Shown here piece after piece: positions 1 to 7,791 of a stretch of 45,402 nt of DNA. Source of the stretch: Pseudomonadota bacterium. GTDB taxonomy: Bacteria > Pseudomonadota > Alphaproteobacteria > Caulobacterales > Caulobacteraceae. The notes under the pieces were generated by a model. That model had not been told where the DNA came from, searched no databases, and saw only the letters and a program-made list of their open reading frames with translations. Where the stretch lies: positions 1 through 45,402 of the forward strand of contig JAEWJI010000029.1 in the NCBI GenBank assembly GCA_023386645.1. The letters are read 5' to 3'. Each line of letters opens with the position of its first letter. Positions within the stretch are counted from its first letter, which is position 1. Both the position numbers and the translations under genes were made by a program.

Positions 1-174
1 CGTCATCACCGGCGGGGCGCTGGCTGTCGCCGTCGGCTGGGCCGCGACCGGCGCGGGCTTGCCGGCCCAGTTGAGGTAGCGCAGCGATGCGGCCCCGGCC
101 TGCTGGGCCAGGGCGGGGGCGGCGGCCAGCAGGGGCGCGGCGGCAGTGATCACGAGGAGGGGCAGGTGGCGCAC
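1..174 (-). CDS. Secreted protein of unknown function, N-terminal part only
   Basis: Fifty-eight codons are visible, starting at a GTG with a GGAG about 8 bases upstream; the 3' part lies beyond the window edge. The first 23 residues form a clear Sec-type signal peptide: MRHLP, a long Ala/Leu core, then an ALAQQ cleavage site. The mature part begins AGAASLRYLNWAGKPAP and becomes Ala/Pro/Thr rich. I do not recognise a family. The gene starts 41 bases after the stop of the ABC permease on the same strand, so it is probably the last gene of that operon, but nothing visible links it to transport. The reading frame and signal peptide are well supported; the function is unknown. Confidence 0.6.
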   Translation of the reverse strand, partial: MRHLPLLVITAAAPLLAAAPALAQQAGAASLRYLNWAGKPAPVAAQPTATASAPPVMT

Positions 175-215
175 GGTCGGCTCCGAAGGCTCGGCCGACT
201 ATGCGAACCTCCGCC

Positions 216-983
216 TTAACGGCCGGTATAGGGTCTGGCGAAGCGGCCGGCCGCCCAGGCGACGACCGCGTTCAGACCCAGGCCCAGGGCGCACAGCCAA
301 GCCAGGGCCGCCAGCATCTCCGCCGTGCGCAGCCGATTGCCGGCCTCCAGCAGACGCCAGGCCAGGCCCTGGGCCGCGCCCGAGCCCGACACGAACTCGG
401 CCACTACCGCCCCGATGACCGCCAGGCCCGCCGCGACCCGAAGGCCCTCCAGCGCGAAGGGCACGGCGGACGGGAGGCGCAGTCGCCAGAGGCGTTGAAG
501 CGGGCTGGCCCCATGGAGGTCGAACAGCCGCTCCAGGTCCGGATCGGCGGATCGGAGGCCGGTCAGGACGCCGGAGAACAGGGGGAAGAAGGCGACGGCG
601 GCGGCAAGGGCGATGACCGCCCGCTCGGGATGGTCCAGCCCGGCCCAGATGGTCACCAGCGGAGCGATGGCGACCACCGGGGTGACCTGGAGAGCGATGG
701 CCAGCGGCCGGACGGCGGCCTCGGCGGCGCGATGCAGGGACACGGCTATCGCCAGGCCTCCGCCCAGCAGGGTCGCGACCGCCAGGGCCTGGAGCGCCAT
801 CGACAGGGTCTGGAGCGCGGCGGGCAGGAGGATCGGGGCGCGGACCACCAGGGCCTCGGCCACCGCGCTGGGCGGGGGCAGGAGATAGGGCGGGACGTGG
901 AGCAGCCGGCAGGCCGCCTCCCAGCCGACGAGCAGCAGGGCGATGAGGGCGGCGGGGGCGACGATCTCGGGCCAGCGGCTCAT
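216..983 (-). CDS. ABC transporter permease, ThiX/SsuC type
   Basis: This 255-residue inner-membrane protein has about six hydrophobic segments (residues 8-24, 50-80, 88-112, 120-145, 180-200 and 225-245). It matches the BPD_transp_1 permease family used for sulfonate, nitrate and thiamine-precursor import. The coupling helix that contacts the ATPase is seen near residues 140-175, with LFDLHGASPLQRLWRLRLPS corresponding to the EAA motif. The ATG overlaps the stop of the upstream ATPase gene by four bases, so the two are translationally coupled. With that ATPase and the NMT1/THI5-like binding protein it forms a complete importer. The substrate cannot be read from the permease. A pyrimidine precursor of thiamine is plausible by family, but I see no TPP riboswitch. 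Confidence 0.85.
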   Translation of the reverse strand: MSRWPEIVAPAALIALLLVGWEAACRLLHVPPYLLPPPSAVAEALVVRAPILLPAALQTLSMALQALAVATLLGGGLAIAVSLHRAAEAAVRPLAIALQVTPVVAIAPLVTIWAGLDHPERAVIALAAAVAFFPLFSGVLTGLRSADPDLERLFDLHGASPLQRLWRLRLPSAVPFALEGLRVAAGLAVIGAVVAEFVSGSGAAQGLAWRLLEAGNRLRTAEMLAALAWLCALGLGLNAVVAWAAGRFARPYTGR

Positions 984-1717
984 GCCTGGGCCCCCTCAAA
1001 GGCCGCGATCACTCCTTCGACCGCGCCGCGATAGGCGGGGTCGGCGCGCCAGCCGGTCGGGCGGGGCAGAGGGCCTGGACAGAGCAGGTCGGCGGCCACG
1101 GCCCCAGCGGGCCCCAGAACGACCACGCGGGCGGCGACATAGACGGCCTCCTCCACGTCGTGGGTGACGAAGACGATGGCCGGCCGGTCGACGGCCCAGA
1201 GCCGGTGCAGGTCCTCGACCAGGGCCCGGCGGGTCAGGCTGTCCAGCGCCGCGAAGGGCTCGTCCAGCAGCAGCAGCTCGGGGCGGGTCACCAGCGCCCG
1301 GGCCAGCGACACCCGCATGGCCTGGCCTCCGGACAGCTGGTGCGGACGGGCCTCCGCGCGGTCGGCCAGGCCGACGGCCGCCAGCGCCTGACGGGCGCGG
1401 TCGCGGGCCGGGAGCTCAGGGACGCGGGAGAGGCGCAGGGGCAGGGCGACGTTCGCCAGGGCGGTCGCCCAGGGCATCAGGGTGGAGGCTTGGAAGACCA
1501 GGCCGGTGCGTCCGGGCGGCGGGGTGGAGGCCTCGCCCTCCGACGGCCGTTCCAGACCCGCCAGCAGTCGCAGGGTGGTGGACTTGCCGGCGCCGGAAGC
1601 GCCGACCAGAGCGACAATCTCGCCGGGTGCTATGGAAAGGTCGATGGGGCCGATGGGCCGGCCGAGGCCCCGGTAGCGGACGATGGCCCGATCCAGAGCG
1701 GCGGAGGCCTCGGTCAT
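980..1717 (-). CDS. ABC transporter ATP-binding protein
   Basis: This 245-residue nucleotide-binding subunit energises the importer. Visible motifs are Walker A (GASGAGKST, near residue 40), a Q-loop (VFQAS), the signature LSGGQAMRVSLARAL, Walker B (ELLLLDEPFAALD) and a switch histidine in VFVTHDVEEAV. The SsuB/TauB/ThiZ-like subfamily fits. I start it at the ATG at 1717 (MTEASAALDRAI). The frame stays open further upstream, but that part is palindromic repeat sequence, and its end GGGGGAGGAT sits immediately before this ATG as the ribosome binding site. The gene lies between the binding-protein gene, 141 bases upstream across the repeat, and the permease, which it overlaps by four bases. Confidence 0.88.
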   Translation of the reverse strand: MTEASAALDRAIVRYRGLGRPIGPIDLSIAPGEIVALVGASGAGKSTTLRLLAGLERPSEGEASTPPPGRTGLVFQASTLMPWATALANVALPLRLSRVPELPARDRARQALAAVGLADRAEARPHQLSGGQAMRVSLARALVTRPELLLLDEPFAALDSLTRRALVEDLHRLWAVDRPAIVFVTHDVEEAVYVAARVVVLGPAGAVAADLLCPGPLPRPTGWRADPAYRGAVEGVIAAFEGAQA

Positions 1718-1852
1718 ATCCTCCCCCGCGAAGCGGGGGAGGGGGACCGCCCGAAGGGTGGTGGCGGGGGCGACCCCACACACCGACCGTGGCCCTCGCC
1801 CCCTCCACCACTTCGTGGTCCCCCTCCCCCGTGAAGAACGGGGGAGGATAGA
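1718..1852. repeat. Palindromic intergenic repeat, paired inverted arms (copy 1)
   Basis: Two arms are seen. Positions 1718-1770 read ATCCTCCCCCGCGAAGCGGG and onward, and 1795-1852 read CCCCTCCACCACTTCGTGGT, then CCCCCTCCCCC and CGGGGGAGGATA. The arms are roughly inverted copies of each other around a short variable centre. Each arm contains its own small palindrome (CGCGAAGCG; CCACTTCGTGG). On the minus strand the left arm ends in GGGGGAGGAT directly before the ATPase start codon, so the repeat supplies that gene's Shine-Dalgarno sequence. The same family recurs near 2.95, 7.7, 10.5, 14.0, 15.2 and 29.7 kb. Confidence 0.85.
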
Positions 1853-1858
1853 TCCGCC

Positions 1859-2890
1859 CTACCCACGGCCCGGGAGGTAGTCGGTGGTGAAGGCGCGGCG
1901 CCAGTCCAGGGTCTCGGGATAGATGCCGTTGGCGGACATGACCTCGAAGAACTCCCGCCAGCGGGCCTCGGTCATGGCGCCCAGGCCATACAGGGCCGCG
2001 TCGCCCCCATCGACCACGCCGTTCTCGACCAACAGGGCGCGGGCCTGGTCGAGCAGGTCCTGGGTCATGTCCGGATTGTGCCGCTTGATCAGGGCGTCGG
2101 CGCCCGAGGGGTCGCCGTGCAGATAGTCGCGCCAGCCCTCGGCCGAGGCGGCGATGAAGGCCCGGAGCGCCGCCGGATTGTCCCGCGCGAAGGCGGTCGG
2201 CGACAGGACCAGGGTGGCGTAGGCCGGGTAGCCCTCGTCGGCCAGGAGGAAGACCTTCGGGTCGAACCCCGCTTCCTTGCGGATCGTGTAGGGCTCGCTC
2301 GTCAGATACCCCTGCTGGACCGCCCGCTCGTCGGCCAGGAAGGGGGCGGGGTTGAAGGTGTATTTGCGGACCTGGTCGTCGGTGAAGCCGAACTTGGCCT
2401 TCAGCCAGACCCACTGGGCCGTCAGGTTGGCGTCCGACAGCAGGATGGGCCGGCCGGCCAGGTCGGCGATGCTGTCCAGACCCGGGTCCGGATGAGCGAT
2501 CAGGACCTGGACGTCCTTCTGGAAGAAGGCGGCGACGGCCTTCACCGGAGCGCCCTCGGCGACCAGGTTGAGCGGGATGAAGCTGTTGGAGCCCATGCCG
2601 AGCTCGACCGCGCCGGAGGCCAGCAGCTGGGGCACGTTCACGCTGGGTCCGCCCTGGACGATCTCGACGTTCAGGCCGCGCCGGGCGTACCCGCCGGACG
2701 CCAGCGCCTGGTAGAAGCCGCCTTGCTCGGCCTGGGCCCGCCAGTCGGTCGCGAACCGCAGCCGCACCCGGCCCTGATCGTCGACCGGAGCCTCGGTCCG
2801 CCCGCAGGCCGACAGCGCCGCCGTCGCGCCGAGCCCGGCGAGCAGGGCCCGGCGGTCGGTCAGAATCGGTCGGGGCCCGGGGCGCGACAT
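1859..2890 (-). CDS. ABC transporter substrate-binding protein, NMT1/THI5-like
   Basis: This 343-residue periplasmic binding protein is the first gene of the importer operon. The N-terminus carries a twin arginine (TDRRALLAGLGA) and then a lipobox LSAC with the lipid-accepting Cys at residue 29, so it is probably a lipoprotein, perhaps Tat-exported. The mature part follows the SBP_bac NMT1/THI5 pattern: LRFATDWRAQAEQGGFYQA, then a GLNVEIVQGG segment and GAVELGMGSNS. Such proteins bind pyrimidine, nitrate, sulfonate or riboflavin-type ligands; the exact ligand is not readable here. I chose the ATG at 2890 because it gives a signal sequence of normal length, although the Shine-Dalgarno there is weak. 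The frame is open to 2962, so a longer form cannot be excluded. Confidence 0.85.
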   Translation of the reverse strand: MSRPGPRPILTDRRALLAGLGATAALSACGRTEAPVDDQGRVRLRFATDWRAQAEQGGFYQALASGGYARRGLNVEIVQGGPSVNVPQLLASGAVELGMGSNSFIPLNLVAEGAPVKAVAAFFQKDVQVLIAHPDPGLDSIADLAGRPILLSDANLTAQWVWLKAKFGFTDDQVRKYTFNPAPFLADERAVQQGYLTSEPYTIRKEAGFDPKVFLLADEGYPAYATLVLSPTAFARDNPAALRAFIAASAEGWRDYLHGDPSGADALIKRHNPDMTQDLLDQARALLVENGVVDGGDAALYGLGAMTEARWREFFEVMSANGIYPETLDWRRAFTTDYLPGRG

Positions 2891-2951
2891 GGCCAAGGTG
2901 TAGGGCGGCGGAGGGGGGTTGGGAAGGATGTCCGGGGCCGAAGGGTGGAAG

Positions 2952-3003
2952 AGCCCCTCCACCGCCTTCGGCGGTCCCCCTCCCCATCTGCGATGGGGAG
3001 GAT
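2952..3003. repeat. Palindromic intergenic repeat (copy 2, single arm)
   Basis: This single arm reads GCCCCTCCACCGCCTTCGGC, then GGTCCCCCTCCCC and a short ATCTGCGATGGGGAGGATA end. It has the same architecture as the other copies: a CCTCCACC hairpin, then a CCTCCCC/GGGGAGG hairpin. It lies between the binding-protein gene and the gene-poor stretch. Here the GGGGAGGATA end does not lead into an obvious gene. Confidence 0.8.
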
Positions 3004-3616
3004 AGCGCTCAAGTCGTGAGGGCCCGTGGCCCGAGCATAGCGCGGCGCGTCAGCGCCCTGACAAAATGAAAAGGGCCTGAGCTTTCAGGAGCCGCCCGGC
3101 CGGAGCCGTTTGATCCCTGAAAAAACTCAGGCACTTCAAGTCCGGGTTGGACTTGGCCATTGAGGGTCTGGACCTTGGTCCGTGCGAGGTCGGGGCGAAC
3201 CCCGATCCCGGCGGGCTGTATCCTGGCGGCTCCTGGTCTCCGGCGTTCCACGAGGTCGCCCTCGCGCCGTCCATCGATCCCGGCCTGGTTCTCTTCCGGA
3301 CGAGGGGGCGTGGGCCTTTTCGTCCTTGGAGCCTGGGCCCTGCCTGGGCCTTCCGTCCGCCTCCGTAGAGGCTTTCGGTCCCTGGGTCAGAGAGCCGGAC
3401 CGACCCGCTTGATCTCCAGGTCTCCCCGGATTTCCGCGCCGCCGTGTCCCTCGGCCTGATCAAGCTCGCTCAAAGCCCGGATGTCAGCAATAGGCGGACG
3501 ACGTTCCTCTGTGGACTGTTCAGAGGATAAATCATGCGCTGGGCAGCGCTTCGCGGTGCAACATAGCAAAAATCGTGTTCTGCGGCCGCAGCTTGGGCGT
3601 TAACCACAGGCACGGC
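3004..3616. other. 613-bp stretch without a recognisable gene; possible minus-strand RNA or broken small gene
   Basis: No known protein or RNA family is recognised. On the minus strand there is a GCTATGTT -10-like box near 3561-3568, a hairpin CCTCTG/CAGAGG (3506-3526), a second hairpin CCTGA/TCAGG with a T-rich loop (3116-3131), and a third, CCTGA-AAGC-TCAGG (3076-3089), followed by CCCTTTTCATTTT as in an intrinsic terminator. This suggests a transcript of roughly 480 bases running from about 3550 to 3062. One minus frame is open from 3569 to 3009 apart from a single TGA at 3387-3389, giving pieces such as SELDQAEGHGGAEIRGDLEI and VQTLNGQVQPGLEVPE, so a decayed small gene is an alternative. 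I looked for RNase P, tmRNA, SRP and 6S hallmarks and found none. Confidence 0.35.
3062..3089 (-). terminator. Intrinsic-terminator-like hairpin at the end of the gene-poor stretch
   Basis: On the minus strand a five-base-pair stem CCTGA/TCAGG with loop AAGC is followed by CCCTTTTCATTTT. The stem is short, so this is a modest candidate. It would end a minus-strand transcript coming from the stretch near 3.5 kb. Confidence 0.35.
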
Positions 3617-5425
3617 TCAAACGCCGAGAGAGGCCTTCTTTTCCTCTAGCTCAAGCCATTCGAGCTCGACGGACTGCAACTGCTCCCGGGCGGCCGCGGC
3701 GGATTTCATGTGCCGGTCGAAGGCCCTGGGATCGCGGGTGTAGAGGTCGGCGTCGGCCAGGGCCGTGTCGTGCCGGTCGATCTCGGCGGGCAGGGTTTCG
3801 AGCAGGCGTTCCAGCTCCTCCAGGCGGCGGGCGTCCTTGTAGGAGAGTTTCTTGGGAGGGGCGGGGGTCGAGGGACGAGGGGCGAGGGGAGGCGTGGGGG
3901 CGTCGACCCTCGCCCCCCGGCCCTCGTCCTTCGCCAAGAATCCCGGATTCTGGCGGATGAAATCGGACCAGCCGCCGGGCGTCTCGACCACGTCGCCGCG
4001 GCCGTTCAGGGCGATGGTGGAGGTGGCCAGGCGATCGACGAAGTCTCGGTCGTGGGAGACGAGGATGAGGGTGCCGTCGTAGCTCTCCAGCAGCTCCTCG
4101 AGCTTGTCGAGGGTGTCCATGTCCAGGTCGTTGGTCGGCTCGTCCAGCACCAGGAGATTGGCCGGCTTGGCAAGCGCCCGGGCGAGCAGCAGGCGGTTTC
4201 GCTCACCGCCTGACAGGGTTGAGATCGGCTGTTTGAGCTGGCTTTCCTGAAACAGGAAGTCCTTGGCGTAGGCGGCGACGTGCATGGAGCGGCCGCGCAC
4301 CAGGATGCTGTCGCCGCCGCCGGGCGTCAGGGCGTCCCACAGCGTCATGTCGGACTTCAGGCCTTCGCGGGACTGGTCCAGATAGACGGGCTCCAGGTTG
4401 GCGCCGAGGCGGACCGTGCCCGTGTCGGGCGCGAGCTCGCCCAGCAGAACCTTGACCAGGGTGGTTTTGCCCGCGCCGTTCGGTCCCACGATGGCCAACC
4501 GGTCGCCGCGCAGGATGCGAGTGGTGAGGTTGCGGAAGACCGTCCGGTCGCCGAAGCTCTTGGAAACGCCCTTCACGTCCGCCACGAGCTTTCCGGACAA
4601 GACGCCGGAATCGACGCCGAGATTCAGCTCGCGGGGCAGGTCGCGGACGCGTTCGGCGCGGTCGGCGCGCATGGCCATCAGGGCGCGGGCGCGGCCCTCG
4701 TTGCGGGTGCGCTGGGCGGTGATCGAGCGGTAGAAGGTGTAGGTCTCGGCCTCGATCTTCTTGGTCAGGCGGCGCAGGGATTCCGCCTCCTCCTCCATGA
4801 CCTTGGCGGCCCATTCGTCGAAGGCCTCGAAGCCCTTGTTGAGGGTGCGGACCCGGCGGCCCTCAAGCCAGTGGGTGGTGTCGGTGACGCGGTTCAGGAA
4901 GGCGCGGTCGTGGCTGACCACCAGGACGGCGAAGCGGGCGTCCAGCAGCTCCTTCTCCAGGAGCTCGATGGCCAGGATGTCGAGGTGGTTGGTCGGCTCG
5001 TCGAGCAGGAGCAGGTCCGGCTCCTCGGCGAAGGCCTTGGCCAAGGCCACGCGGCGGGTCTCGCCGCCGGACAGGTTGACGGCGGGCTTGTCTGGATCGA
5101 GGCCAAAGGTGGTCAGCCAGGCCTCGGCGGTCCAGCGTTCTGCCGCGCCGGAGGCGGCGTAGTCCAGCAGGGTGTCGCCGAGGATTTGCGGCTCCTGCGG
5201 CACATAGGCGAAGCGGGTTCCGGCCTGGACCGAGCGGTCGCCGGCGTCGGGTTCGATAAGGCCCATGACCACCTTCATCAGGGTGGACTTGCCGGCCCCG
5301 TTGCGGCCCACCAGGGCGGCGCGGGTGCGGGGCTCGACTGCCAAGTCGACCCCGTCGAACAGCGGGCGCGGACCGTCCTGGAGACGGACATCCTTCAGGG
5401 CGACGAGAGGGGGGCGGGCGGCCAT
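3617..5425 (-). CDS. uup: ABC-F family ATPase, Uup type
   Basis: This 602-residue soluble protein has two ABC domains and no membrane segments, the hallmark of ABC-F ribosome-associated ATPases. Domain 1 has Walker A GRNGAGKST (residues 40-48), signature LSGGETRRVALAKAF and Walker B LLLLDEPTNHLD. Domain 2 has GPNGAGKTT, LSGGERNRLLLARAL and LLVLDEPTNDLD. The charged C-terminal tail of about 80 residues (KKLSYKDARRLEELERLLET and onward) is a coiled-coil domain as in Uup, which binds DNA or ribosomes. I start at the ATG at 5425, since the open frame further upstream overlaps the divergent YcgN gene. A TATAT-rich box just upstream suggests a very short leader. Uup is the best assignment; other ABC-F members lack this tail. 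Confidence 0.88.
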   Translation of the reverse strand: MAARPPLVALKDVRLQDGPRPLFDGVDLAVEPRTRAALVGRNGAGKSTLMKVVMGLIEPDAGDRSVQAGTRFAYVPQEPQILGDTLLDYAASGAAERWTAEAWLTTFGLDPDKPAVNLSGGETRRVALAKAFAEEPDLLLLDEPTNHLDILAIELLEKELLDARFAVLVVSHDRAFLNRVTDTTHWLEGRRVRTLNKGFEAFDEWAAKVMEEEAESLRRLTKKIEAETYTFYRSITAQRTRNEGRARALMAMRADRAERVRDLPRELNLGVDSGVLSGKLVADVKGVSKSFGDRTVFRNLTTRILRGDRLAIVGPNGAGKTTLVKVLLGELAPDTGTVRLGANLEPVYLDQSREGLKSDMTLWDALTPGGGDSILVRGRSMHVAAYAKDFLFQESQLKQPISTLSGGERNRLLLARALAKPANLLVLDEPTNDLDMDTLDKLEELLESYDGTLILVSHDRDFVDRLATSTIALNGRGDVVETPGGWSDFIRQNPGFLAKDEGRGARVDAPTPPLAPRPSTPAPPKKLSYKDARRLEELERLLETLPAEIDRHDTALADADLYTRDPRAFDRHMKSAAAAREQLQSVELEWLELEEKKASLGV

Positions 5426-5504
5426 GGGGCGCGGATATAGGCGGGCTGACCGGCTTTGTCTCGAAGGGCGCGGAAATGTCGGGATTTGCGGTAGAATGGA
5501 GGAG

Positions 5505-5978
5505 ATGAGCGCCGTCGAAATCCTCTCGCGCCCCTTCTGGGAGACCAAGACGCTGGCCGAGATGAGCCCGGCGGAGTGGGAGAGCCTGTGCGACGGGTGC
5601 GGGCTGTGCTGCGTGATCCGGTTCGAGGACGAGGACACCGGGGAGGTCATCCCGACGCGGGTGCACTGCAAGCTGTTCGATCCGGACCGGTGCGCCTGTT
5701 CGGACTATGCGAACCGCAAGGCCCATGTGCCGGACTGCATCAAGCTGACGCCCGGGAACATCGAGGCGCTGGAGTGGATGCCCAAGGGGTGCGCCTATCG
5801 CCGCATCCATGAGGGGCGGCCGCTGGCGGAGTGGCATCCGCTGGTCTCGGGCGATCCGGAGAGCGTGCATACGGCCGGGGTTTCGGTCAGAGGGCAGACG
5901 ATTTCCGAGCTGAGCCTGAAGGAGCCCGAGGACGCGCTGGATTTCGAGGCGCCGGAGTGGGCCCAGGAGCGCGGCTGA
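5505..5978 (+). CDS. YcgN-family (UPF0260) cysteine-cluster protein
   Basis: The 157-residue protein matches the YkgJ/YcgN cysteine-cluster family, thought to bind zinc or an iron-sulfur centre. Visible are ETKTLAEMSPAEWESLCDGC, then GLCC, C in RVHCKLFD, CAC at the DPDRCACSDY segment, and PDCIKLTP. Length and motif order agree with the family; the function is unknown even in E. coli. Two in-frame ATGs are close together, at 5496 and 5505. A GGAGGAG lies between them, too near the second for ideal spacing, so the start is uncertain by three codons. The gene is divergent from uup and is followed by the GTA cluster, with no sign of sharing its function. Confidence 0.85.
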   Translation: MSAVEILSRPFWETKTLAEMSPAEWESLCDGCGLCCVIRFEDEDTGEVIPTRVHCKLFDPDRCACSDYANRKAHVPDCIKLTPGNIEALEWMPKGCAYRRIHEGRPLAEWHPLVSGDPESVHTAGVSVRGQTISELSLKEPEDALDFEAPEWAQERG

Positions 5979-6107
5979 GGCCCGGAATACGGGCGCAAGT
6001 CGACGATGATCCGGTCGCTGGGCCGAAATCGGCCAATGAAATCAGCGCCGATGCGTTTCTCGAGCCGTTCTGCGCCCCCTATGACGCTGGCGCCTTACTG
6101 TTCAGGC

Positions 6108-6623
6108 ATGGCGGGAAGAAGCGGTTTGAGCGGGGCGGGCGGGGAACATGCCCGGGCGATTTTCGACATGCTGGCGCCGTGGCTGGAGGAGACGACAGCC
6201 GCGACCATCAGGGCGAACGCGCCGACGGGCGACCTGAAGCAGACGGAGAGCATCGCCAAGGCGGCGACCCTTCTGGCCAAGGCCGTCCTGACGAACAGCG
6301 CCCTCTCGCCTGCGGTTGAAACGGTCGGGGGCGGAATGGGTGGGGAAGACGAGGGGGACGGGGACGGCTGGGAGCCGATGGACCCGGAAACGGAGCAGCG
6401 CCTTCGCGACGAACTTCAGTCCCGCATGGATCGCATGGTCGCTGGGCTGGAACGCCAGGACCTGGGTGCAGGCCCTGCCGGCGAGCGAGTTGAGGTCGAA
6501 GCTGAGGGCGGCCCACCCTCTGCACGACCACCAGTCGCCGCCTCTGACGGCCTGGAAAACCTGGGTGTTGTTAGGGGGCCGTGGGGCGGGGAAGACATTC
6601 GCCGGTTCACACTGGATCACTGA
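6108..6623 (+). CDS. GTA gp1-like protein, probable small terminase subunit
   Basis: The first gene of the GTA cluster encodes 171 residues. The best-conserved part is residues 10-70 (GGEHARAIFDMLAPWLEETT and onward, then SIAKAATLLAKAVL), a helical region, followed by an acidic linker and a charged helix (DPETEQRLRDELQSRMDRM). In the Rhodobacter capsulatus GTA the gene in this position (g1) has been reported as the small terminase, which recruits DNA to TerL; I assign this one by position. The ATG at 6108 has only a weak AGG upstream, and an ATG at 6081 is an alternative. The last 50 or so codons overlap terL in another frame and look like antiparallel baggage with low-complexity Pro/Ala/Gly, so the functional protein may end earlier. 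Confidence 0.6.
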   Translation: MAGRSGLSGAGGEHARAIFDMLAPWLEETTAATIRANAPTGDLKQTESIAKAATLLAKAVLTNSALSPAVETVGGGMGGEDEGDGDGWEPMDPETEQRLRDELQSRMDRMVAGLERQDLGAGPAGERVEVEAEGGPPSARPPVAASDGLENLGVVRGPWGGEDIRRFTLDH

Positions 6624-7692
6624 AGCGGCGCGGAACAAGAACAGGGTGTTCGCGCTGGTGGGGCCGGCGCTCCACGACGTGCGCGAGGTGATGATCGACG
6701 GGCCGGCCGGTTTGATGGCCCTGCCGGAGGACAATCATCGGCCGACCTGGGAGGCGAGCCGGCGCAGGCTGGTCTGGCCCTCCGGCTCGGTCGCCTACGC
6801 CTTCTCGGCGGAGGATCCGGACAGTCTGAGGGGACCGCAGTTCGATGCGGCTTGGGCCGACGAGTTCTGCGCCTGGCGCAGGCCGGAGGCGGTGATGGCC
6901 AACCTGAGGATGGGGCTGCGGTTGGGCTCCGATCCCAGGCTGGTGGTGACGACCACGCCCCGGCCGATGACCGCGCTGAAACGCCTGATCGCCGACCCCG
7001 GGACCCGGGTGAGCCGGGCGGGCACGATGGCGAACGCCACCCACCTGGCCCCGGATTTCCTGGAGCACCTGCGGGCGCTCTATGGCGGGACCCGGCTGGA
7101 GGCGCAGGAGCTGGAGGGGCTGATCGTCGAGACCGAGGGCGCGCTGTTCCGGGCCGAGGATCTGGCGCGGGCGCGAGGGGCGCGGCCGCCGATGCTGGAC
7201 AAGATCGTGCTGGCCGTCGATCCGCCGGCCAGCGCGCATGGCGACGCCTGCGGCCTGGTGGTGGCGGGGCGGTACGGGCGGATGGCCTTCGTCCTGGCGG
7301 ACCGGTCGATCCGGGGGCTGTCGCCGAACGGCTGGGCCACCCGCGCGGTCGAGACGGCGGTGGAGTTCGGGGCGAACCTGATCGTGGCGGAGGCCAACCA
7401 GGGCGGCGAGATGGTGCGCGCCCTGTTGAACCAGGCGGGCGGCTCGGTGCGGGTGAAGACGGTTCACGCCTCGCGCGGCAAGCGGGTGCGGGCCGAGCCA
7501 GTGGCGGCCCTCTACGAACAGGGGCGGGTGATCCACTGCGACGCCTTCCCCGCGCTGGAGGAGGAGCTGATGGCGCTCGGCGGCGGAGGAGGCGGCGGGG
7601 CCAGCCCGGACCGGGCCGACGCCCTGGTCTGGGCGCTGACCGAACTGATGCAGGGGCGAAACGCGGGACCGCCGAGCGTGCGGTTGCTGTGA
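6466..7692 (+). CDS. terL: GTA terminase large subunit (TerL)
   Basis: This 408-residue packaging motor and nuclease fills GTA heads with host DNA. Walker A is LLGGRGAGKT and Walker B/DE is AAWADEF in the N-terminal ATPase; TTTPRP is the coupling motif. The C-terminal RNase H-like nuclease shows LAVDPP, IVAEANQGGEM and PDRADALVWAL, which supply its acidic metal ligands. I place the start at the GTG at 6466 (MQALPASELRSKLRAA), which has AGGA six bases upstream and matches the family N-terminus. An ATG at 6316 gives a longer frame, but those residues are clearly an out-of-frame reading of gp1. The gene overlaps gp1 by 158 bases. It is complete and shows no lost catalytic residue. Confidence 0.9.
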   Translation: MQALPASELRSKLRAAHPLHDHQSPPLTAWKTWVLLGGRGAGKTFAGSHWITEAARNKNRVFALVGPALHDVREVMIDGPAGLMALPEDNHRPTWEASRRRLVWPSGSVAYAFSAEDPDSLRGPQFDAAWADEFCAWRRPEAVMANLRMGLRLGSDPRLVVTTTPRPMTALKRLIADPGTRVSRAGTMANATHLAPDFLEHLRALYGGTRLEAQELEGLIVETEGALFRAEDLARARGARPPMLDKIVLAVDPPASAHGDACGLVVAGRYGRMAFVLADRSIRGLSPNGWATRAVETAVEFGANLIVAEANQGGEMVRALLNQAGGSVRVKTVHASRGKRVRAEPVAALYEQGRVIHCDAFPALEEELMALGGGGGGGASPDRADALVWALTELMQGRNAGPPSVRLL

Positions 7693-7734
7693 GGGCTGCG
7701 GGGCAGGGTTGGGCTCCGGCCGTACCGTTCGCCC

Positions 7735-7788
7735 CCTCCACCATCCTCCGGATGGTCCCCCTCCCCCGTGAAGGACGGGGGAGGATAA
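7735..7788. repeat. Palindromic intergenic repeat carrying a ribosome binding site (copy 3)
   Basis: CCCCCTCCACCATCCTCCGG is followed by ATGGTCCCCCTCCCCC, GTGAAGGAC and GGGGGAGGAT. The GGAGGAT end lies 4 to 8 bases before the ATG of the head-spike base gene at 7792 and is the only Shine-Dalgarno sequence for that start. The arm interrupts the GTA operon between terL and the spike genes. Confidence 0.85.
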
Positions 7789-7791
7789 GCA

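Noticed and set aside
199..1034. Long open frames on the opposite strand to the ABC permease and elsewhere
   Set aside because: In GC-rich DNA the antisense frames of real genes stay open. They have low-complexity Arg/Gly/Pro/Ala composition and no family match.
3004..3616. RNase P, tmRNA, SRP or 6S RNA
   Set aside because: I looked for GAGGAAAGTC, an ANDN-type tag sequence and the conserved SRP loop and saw none, so no named RNA is called.
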